A DNA stretch of 64,000 nucleotides from Catellatospora sp. IY07-71 (GTDB lineage: Bacteria > Actinomycetota > Actinomycetes > Mycobacteriales > Micromonosporaceae): contig NZ_AP023360.1 of NCBI RefSeq assembly GCF_018326265.1, positions 3,277,501 through 3,341,500 on the forward strand. The letters are read 5' to 3'. This document shows positions 60,071-64,000 of this stretch, in pieces (within the stretch, counting starts at the first letter, position 1; each line of letters opens with the position of its first letter). Both the position numbers and the translations under genes were made by a program. Below the pieces are notes generated by a model. It did not search any database and had not been told where the DNA came from. It was given only the letters and a program-made list of their open reading frames with translations.

Positions 60071-60088
60071 GGCTGGATTCTTTCACAT

Positions 60089-60106
60089 AGTGGCGTTCAG
60101 GCCACT
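60089..60106. promoter_or_regulatory. Inverted repeat between GlxA-type regulator and MFS gene
   Basis: AGTGGC-GTTCAG-GCCACT, 6-bp arms with a 6-bp centre, midway in the 70-bp divergent gap. TAACTT at 60119-60124 is a likely -10 for the MFS gene. Confidence 0.5.
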
Positions 60107-60140
60107 GTCTGCGCGGCGTAACTTCTCGCACCATGGCCTG

Positions 60141-61448
60141 GTGACGTTGCTTGAAGACAGGGTCAAACCGGCCCGTAGCCAGCATCTGGCCTGGGCCGCG
60201 GCCGCGGTGGCGCTGGTCGCCATCGTGGGCGCGGCCGGCTTCCGGGCCACCCCGGGGGTGCTGATCGACCCGCTGCAGCAGGAGTTCGGCTGGTCGCGGG
60301 GCACCATCTCGCTGGCCGTATCGGTCAACCTGGTGCTCTACGGGCTGACCTCGCCCTTCGCCGCCGCGCTGATGGAGCGCTTCGGCATGCGCCGGGTGGT
60401 GTCCGGCGCGCTGCTGCTCGTCGCGGCGGGCAGCGGGCTGACCGTGTTCATGAGCGCGAGCTGGCAGCTGGTGCTGTGCTGGGGCCTGCTGGTGGGCCTG
60501 GGCACCGGCTCGATGGCGCTGGCGTTCGTGGCCACGTTCACCAACCGGTGGTTCGTGCGGCACCGGGGCCTGGTGACCGGGGTGCTGACGGCGGGCGGCG
60601 CGGCGGGGCAGCTGGTGTTCCTGCCGCTGCTGGCCTCGCTGGTGCAGTCCTACGACTGGCGGATCGCGGCGCTGACCGTGGCCGGTGCGGCGCTGCTGGT
60701 GGTGCCACTGGTGCTGTGGCTGCTGCGGGACAGCCCGGCCGACATCGGCACCACGGCGTACGGCGCGGACCCCGATGAGCCCGTCGCGGCGCCGCCGGTG
60801 CAGACCGGGGCGGCCCGGCGGGCCCTGGGTGCGCTGCGCGACGCGGCGCGTACCCGGACGTTCTGGCTGCTCGCGGGAGGTTTCGCGATCTGCGGTGCGA
60901 CCACCAACGGCCTGGTGGGCACGCACTTCATCCCGGCCGCGCACGACCACGGCATGCCGACCACGACCGCGGCGGGGCTGCTGGCGCTGGTGGGGATCTT
61001 CGACATCGCGGGCACGATCCTGTCCGGCTGGCTGACCGACCGCTTCGACCCGCGCCGGCTGCTGGGGATCTACTACGCGCTGCGCGGGCTGTCGCTGATG
61101 ATCCTGCCGGGGCTGTTCGCGGCCGACCCGCACCCGAGCATGCTGGTGTTCATCCTGTTCTACGGGCTGGACTGGGTGGCGACCGTGCCGCCGACGATCG
61201 CGCTGTGCCGCAGGCACTTCGGCGAGTCCGGGCCGATCGTGTTCGGCTGGGTGTTCGCCGCGCACCAGTTCGGCGCGGCGGGCATCGCGCTGGTCGCGGG
61301 CGTGGTCCGGGACAGCTCGGGCTCGTACTCGGCCGCGTTCTACGGCGCCGGGCTGCTGTCGCTGGCGGCCACGGCGATGTCACTGGCGATCGTCCGGCCG
61401 GGCGTGCCGCGCCGCTGGCGCCTGACCCCGGACGCGGTGCGGTCCTGA
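60141..61448 (+). CDS. MFS transporter, oxalate/formate (MCT-like) type
   Basis: 435 residues, 12 membrane helices. Signature of the OFA/monocarboxylate-porter group: TPGVLIDPLQQEFGWSRGTISLAVSVNLVLYGL after helix 1 and GLGTGSMALAFVATFTNRWFVRHRGLVTGVLTAG. Likely imports a carboxylate. Starts at GTG 60141 (TLLEDRVKP). ATG-GCC-TGG-TGA at 60133 overlaps this start. Divergent GlxA-type regulator probably senses the same substrate. Confidence 0.88.
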   Translation: MTLLEDRVKPARSQHLAWAAAAVALVAIVGAAGFRATPGVLIDPLQQEFGWSRGTISLAVSVNLVLYGLTSPFAAALMERFGMRRVVSGALLLVAAGSGLTVFMSASWQLVLCWGLLVGLGTGSMALAFVATFTNRWFVRHRGLVTGVLTAGGAAGQLVFLPLLASLVQSYDWRIAALTVAGAALLVVPLVLWLLRDSPADIGTTAYGADPDEPVAAPPVQTGAARRALGALRDAARTRTFWLLAGGFAICGATTNGLVGTHFIPAAHDHGMPTTTAAGLLALVGIFDIAGTILSGWLTDRFDPRRLLGIYYALRGLSLMILPGLFAADPHPSMLVFILFYGLDWVATVPPTIALCRRHFGESGPIVFGWVFAAHQFGAAGIALVAGVVRDSSGSYSAAFYGAGLLSLAATAMSLAIVRPGVPRRWRLTPDAVRS

Positions 61449-61458
61449 CGGCCGGTCT

Positions 61459-61518
61459 ACTTCATGAAGGTCACGCCATTCTTGTGCCGGTAACGTGGCG
61501 TTATCTTGATCATGAAGT
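61459..61518. promoter_or_regulatory. Nested inverted repeats upstream of the GT4 gene
   Basis: ACTTCATGA (61459-61467) pairs with TCATGAAGT (61510-61518) and, inside it, ACGCCA (61473-61478) with TGGCGT (61496-61501). A further ATACC/GGTAT pair follows before the GTG. AT-richer than the flanks. May be a terminator for the MFS gene and/or operator for the GT4 operon. Confidence 0.45.
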
Positions 61519-61559
61519 GGCATGCATGAAATACCGCCATAAGGGGTATTCCAGTCCGC

Positions 61560-62762
61560 GTGACTACCACGCTGGTGAAGGGCGGTACCCCGCCCGAACA
61601 TCTCGCCAGGGTGCAGAGCACCCTGTCCGCCAACGGCCACGCACCGCTGAAGGTAGCGATGGTGGCCCCGCCCTACTTCGACATTCCGCCACAGGCGTAC
61701 GGCGGTATCGAGGCGGTCATCGCCGATCTCGCGAACGCGCTGGTCGACCTGGGTCACCAGGTCACGGTGATCGGCGCCGGCCGTGACGGCACGCGCGCGC
61801 GGTTCTGGCAGGTGTGGGAGCAGGCGGTCCCGGAGCGGCTGGGCGAGCCCGGCCCCGAGATCATCTACGCGACGCTGACGCGGCGGGTGGTGGAGAACCT
61901 GCACGCGGCCGGTGAGGTCGACGTCGTGCACGACCACACGTTCGCCGGGCCGCTCAACGCGCCCGCGTACGACGCCATGGGCCTGCCCACCGTCGTCACG
62001 GTGCACGGGCCGGTCGACTCCGAGCTGCGCGGCTACTACCGCACCCTGGACCGCGACCTGTCGCTGGTGGCGATCAGCCACCGCCAGCGCGCGCTGGCCC
62101 CGGAGCTGAACTGGGTCGGCGCCGTGCACAACGGGCTGCGCCCGCAGGACTGGCCGTTCCAGCGGGAGAAGAAGGACTACGCGCTGTTCCTGGGCCGGTT
62201 CAGCCCGGACAAGGGCGCGCACACCGCGGTACGGGCGGCGCACGAGGCCGGGCTGCCGCTGATCCTGGCCGGCAAGTGCGCCGAGGCGGCCGAGAAGAAG
62301 TACTTCGCCGAGCAGGTTGAGCCGCTGCTCGGGCCGCACGACGACATGATCGGCATCGCCGACGCGACACTCAAGCGCGAGTTGCTGGCAAACGCCCGCT
62401 GCCTGCTGTTTCCTGTGCAGTGGGAGGAACCTTTCGGCATGGTGATGATCGAGTCGATGGTGTGCGGCACGCCGGTGGTGGCGCTGCGCGCCGGTGCGGT
62501 GCCCGAGGTCGTGGAGGACGGCGTGAGCGGGTTCATCTGCGACGACCCCGGGCAGCTGCCCGCGGCGATGCGTGCCGCGGTGGAGCTGGACCCGGCGGAG
62601 TGCCGCGAGCACGTGGTGCGGCGCTTCAGCGACGAGCGGATGGCGATGGGCTACGTGCAGGCGTACCGGGCCGCGCTGGCGGAACGGCGTCAGCCGCGCT
62701 CCTCGCGTGGCGCGCGGCTTGCGGTGCGGTCCGGACGGCTGACCTCGGCGGGTGACCGGTGA
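61560..62762 (+). CDS. Glycosyltransferase family 4
   Basis: 400 residues, GT-B fold. N-terminal domain: VAMVAPPYFDIPPQAYGGIEAVIADLANALVDLGHQVTVIG; middle VHGPVDSELRGYYRTL; C-terminal nucleotide-sugar site FLGRFSPDKGAHTAVRAA and the GT4 E-x7-E region EEPFGMVMIESMVCGTPVVALRAGAVPEVV. Transfers a sugar in retaining fashion; acceptor unknown. GTG 61560 with TATTCC seven bases before. The next gene, a glycogen debranching-like enzyme, starts inside its stop (GTGA). Confidence 0.9.
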   Translation: MTTTLVKGGTPPEHLARVQSTLSANGHAPLKVAMVAPPYFDIPPQAYGGIEAVIADLANALVDLGHQVTVIGAGRDGTRARFWQVWEQAVPERLGEPGPEIIYATLTRRVVENLHAAGEVDVVHDHTFAGPLNAPAYDAMGLPTVVTVHGPVDSELRGYYRTLDRDLSLVAISHRQRALAPELNWVGAVHNGLRPQDWPFQREKKDYALFLGRFSPDKGAHTAVRAAHEAGLPLILAGKCAEAAEKKYFAEQVEPLLGPHDDMIGIADATLKRELLANARCLLFPVQWEEPFGMVMIESMVCGTPVVALRAGAVPEVVEDGVSGFICDDPGQLPAAMRAAVELDPAECREHVVRRFSDERMAMGYVQAYRAALAERRQPRSSRGARLAVRSGRLTSAGDR

Positions 62763-64000
62763 CGGCTCCCGCCCCCTTGAACGCAGGCGACCCCGCGCCG
62801 CACGGCCAGGGTCAGGTGACCATCGTCGAAGGCACCACGTTCAGCATCTGCGCGCCCAGCGGGGACATGGAGCCCGGGGGCGCGCAGGGGCTGTTCTTCC
62901 GGGACACCCGGATCATCTCGCGCTGGCAGTTGCGGGTGGACGGGCAGGCGCCGCAGCCGCTGTCGGTGGTCGACGCCGACGCGTACGCCGCCCGGTTCAT
63001 GCTGCGCCGCCAGCCCGCCGCCGGGCACGCCGACAGCACGCTGCTGGTGGTGCGCGAGCGCTGCGTCGGCGAGGGCATGCGTGAGATCGTCACGCTGACC
63101 AACGTCGGCCGCGAGGCGACGCTGGTGCACCTGGAGCTGCACGTCGACTCCGACTTCGCGGACCTGTTCGCGGTGAAGGAGGGACACGCCGGCGGCTCGG
63201 CCACGCACTCCAGCGCCAGCGGCGTGAACCTGGTGTTCAGCCGCCCTGACGGCTCGCGCGGCCTGCTGGTGCACGCCACCGGCGAGCCGACGAGCACGCA
63301 CAACGGGCTGAGCTGGCAGGTGGTGATCCCGGCGCGGGACGAGTGGCGCACCGAGATCGTGGTGCACCCGGTGGTGGAGAGCCGCCGCATCGAGCCGCGC
63401 TTTCGCGACCACATGGAGGCCGAGGAGGCCGAGGCGCACACCTGGCGGCGCAACGTCACCTCGATCCGCGCGCAGCACCAGGACCTCAACCTGGTGCTGC
63501 GGCGCAGCGTGCGCGACCTGGACGCGCTGCGCATCTCGACGGGGGAGGAGCCGGGGCAGACCTTCGTCGCGGCCGGCGCGCCCTGGTTCATGACCCTGTT
63601 CGGCCGGGACAGCCTGCTCACCTCGTGGATGACGCTGCCGCTGGACCCGAAGCTGGCGGTGGGCACCCTGCATACGCTGGCCGCGCTGCAGGGCCGCGGC
63701 GTGGACCCGCGCACCGAGGAGGAGCCCGGCCGGATCCTGCACGAGCTGCGGCTCGGCCCGCAGAGCGCGTCGGCGCTGGGCGGCACCCACTACTACGGCA
63801 CCATCGACGCCAGCCCGCTGTTCGTCGCCCTGCTGGGGGAGGCCTGGCGGTGGGGCGCGGCCGAGTCGGACGTGCGCACGCTGCTGCCCGCCGCCGACGC
63901 GGTGCTGGCCTGGCTCGACGGCTACGGCGACCGCGACGGCGACGGGTTCGTGGAGTACCAGCGGGCCACCGACCGGGGCCTGTTCAACCAGGGCTGGAAG
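62759..64000 (+). CDS. Glycogen debranching / amylo-alpha-1,6-glucosidase-like protein, 3' part outside window
   Basis: 414 residues visible. N-terminal GDE_N_bis-type domain (VTIVEGTTFSICAPSGDMEPGGAQGLFFRDTRIISRWQL, about 20-190), then the start of the six-hairpin glucosidase domain (FMTLFGRDSLLTSWMTLPLDP, about 278-300) with YYGTIDASPLFVALLGEAW. Members act on alpha-glucans or trehalose-like oligosaccharides; many are of uncertain activity. GTG overlaps the GT4 stop by four bases, so the two are cotranslated. The window ends within the catalytic domain. Confidence 0.85.
   Translation, partial: MTAPAPLNAGDPAPHGQGQVTIVEGTTFSICAPSGDMEPGGAQGLFFRDTRIISRWQLRVDGQAPQPLSVVDADAYAARFMLRRQPAAGHADSTLLVVRERCVGEGMREIVTLTNVGREATLVHLELHVDSDFADLFAVKEGHAGGSATHSSASGVNLVFSRPDGSRGLLVHATGEPTSTHNGLSWQVVIPARDEWRTEIVVHPVVESRRIEPRFRDHMEAEEAEAHTWRRNVTSIRAQHQDLNLVLRRSVRDLDALRISTGEEPGQTFVAAGAPWFMTLFGRDSLLTSWMTLPLDPKLAVGTLHTLAALQGRGVDPRTEEEPGRILHELRLGPQSASALGGTHYYGTIDASPLFVALLGEAWRWGAAESDVRTLLPAADAVLAWLDGYGDRDGDGFVEYQRATDRGLFNQGWK

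Noticed and set aside
60089-60106. AGTGGC-N6-GCCACT as a DasR (dre) site
   Set aside because: The dre consensus has a 4-bp centre and TCTAGA-like core; spacing and core differ here.

Overview
The window is a 64-kb piece of a very GC-rich actinomycete chromosome. GC-biased third positions, frequent GTG starts, Ser/Thr kinases with extracytoplasmic domains, an F420/PPOX-type oxidoreductase, GAP-family membrane proteins and the intergenic palindrome AGGAAGGGCACCTTCTTAAC all fit Micromonosporaceae. A Catellatospora- or Micromonospora-like organism is my best guess from memory, not a database result. I found no rRNA, tRNA or CRISPR array. Most of the window is ordinary chromosomal accessory and core content; the only mobile gene is one TnpB of IS605/IS1341 type.

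Layout. 1-10 kb: 5'-truncated LytR-CpsA-Psr gene, an EamA transporter/FMN-binding operon divergent from a MocR regulator, YbaK, a DJ-1/AraC regulator coupled to an isochorismatase, GNAT, SDR, and a MarR regulator divergent from an FMN reductase plus PPOX gene. 10-20 kb: Na+/monocarboxylate symporter with its DUF3311 partner, a Ser/Thr kinase, a secreted LTD-DUF11-RTX protein, and two GAP-family genes flanking a GT8 transferase and a DUF72 gene. 20-30 kb: a MetRS-like gene with a structured leader, a GT2 fusion, secreted proteins, and a large secreted GH81 beta-1,3-glucanase under a LacI-type operator. 30-40 kb: GT-C-like membrane protein, then a seven-gene RpiR / SIS / NgcEFG-type ABC importer / GH16-CBM5 / BadF-type sugar kinase operon bracketed by direct copies of one dispersed repeat. 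40-50 kb: VOC/AraC pair, Tex, MFS exporter, multicopper oxidase, phosphotransferase, PASTA kinase. 50-64 kb: winged-helix protein, TnpB with a candidate omega RNA, amidase, EcsC, XRE regulator, Spo0M-like protein, GlxA-type regulator divergent from an MFS gene, and a GT4 / glycogen-debranching pair that runs off the end.

Working together. The 32.1-39.3 kb operon looks like a complete use pathway for an amino-sugar or beta-glycan oligosaccharide: a secreted hydrolase cuts it, a lipoprotein-dependent importer takes it up (ATPase presumably supplied in trans), a kinase phosphorylates it, a SIS protein handles the phosphosugar and RpiR senses it. The GH81 enzyme is controlled separately: near-identical TGAGAGCGCTCTCA boxes lie at its promoter, 130 bp upstream of that, and in front of the GT2 gene.

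Regulatory style. Many genes have a TANNNT hexamer exactly 6-7 nt before the start codon and no Shine-Dalgarno, so leaderless transcription is probably common; I used this to pick starts. Three families of palindromic dispersed repeats fill most intergenic gaps.
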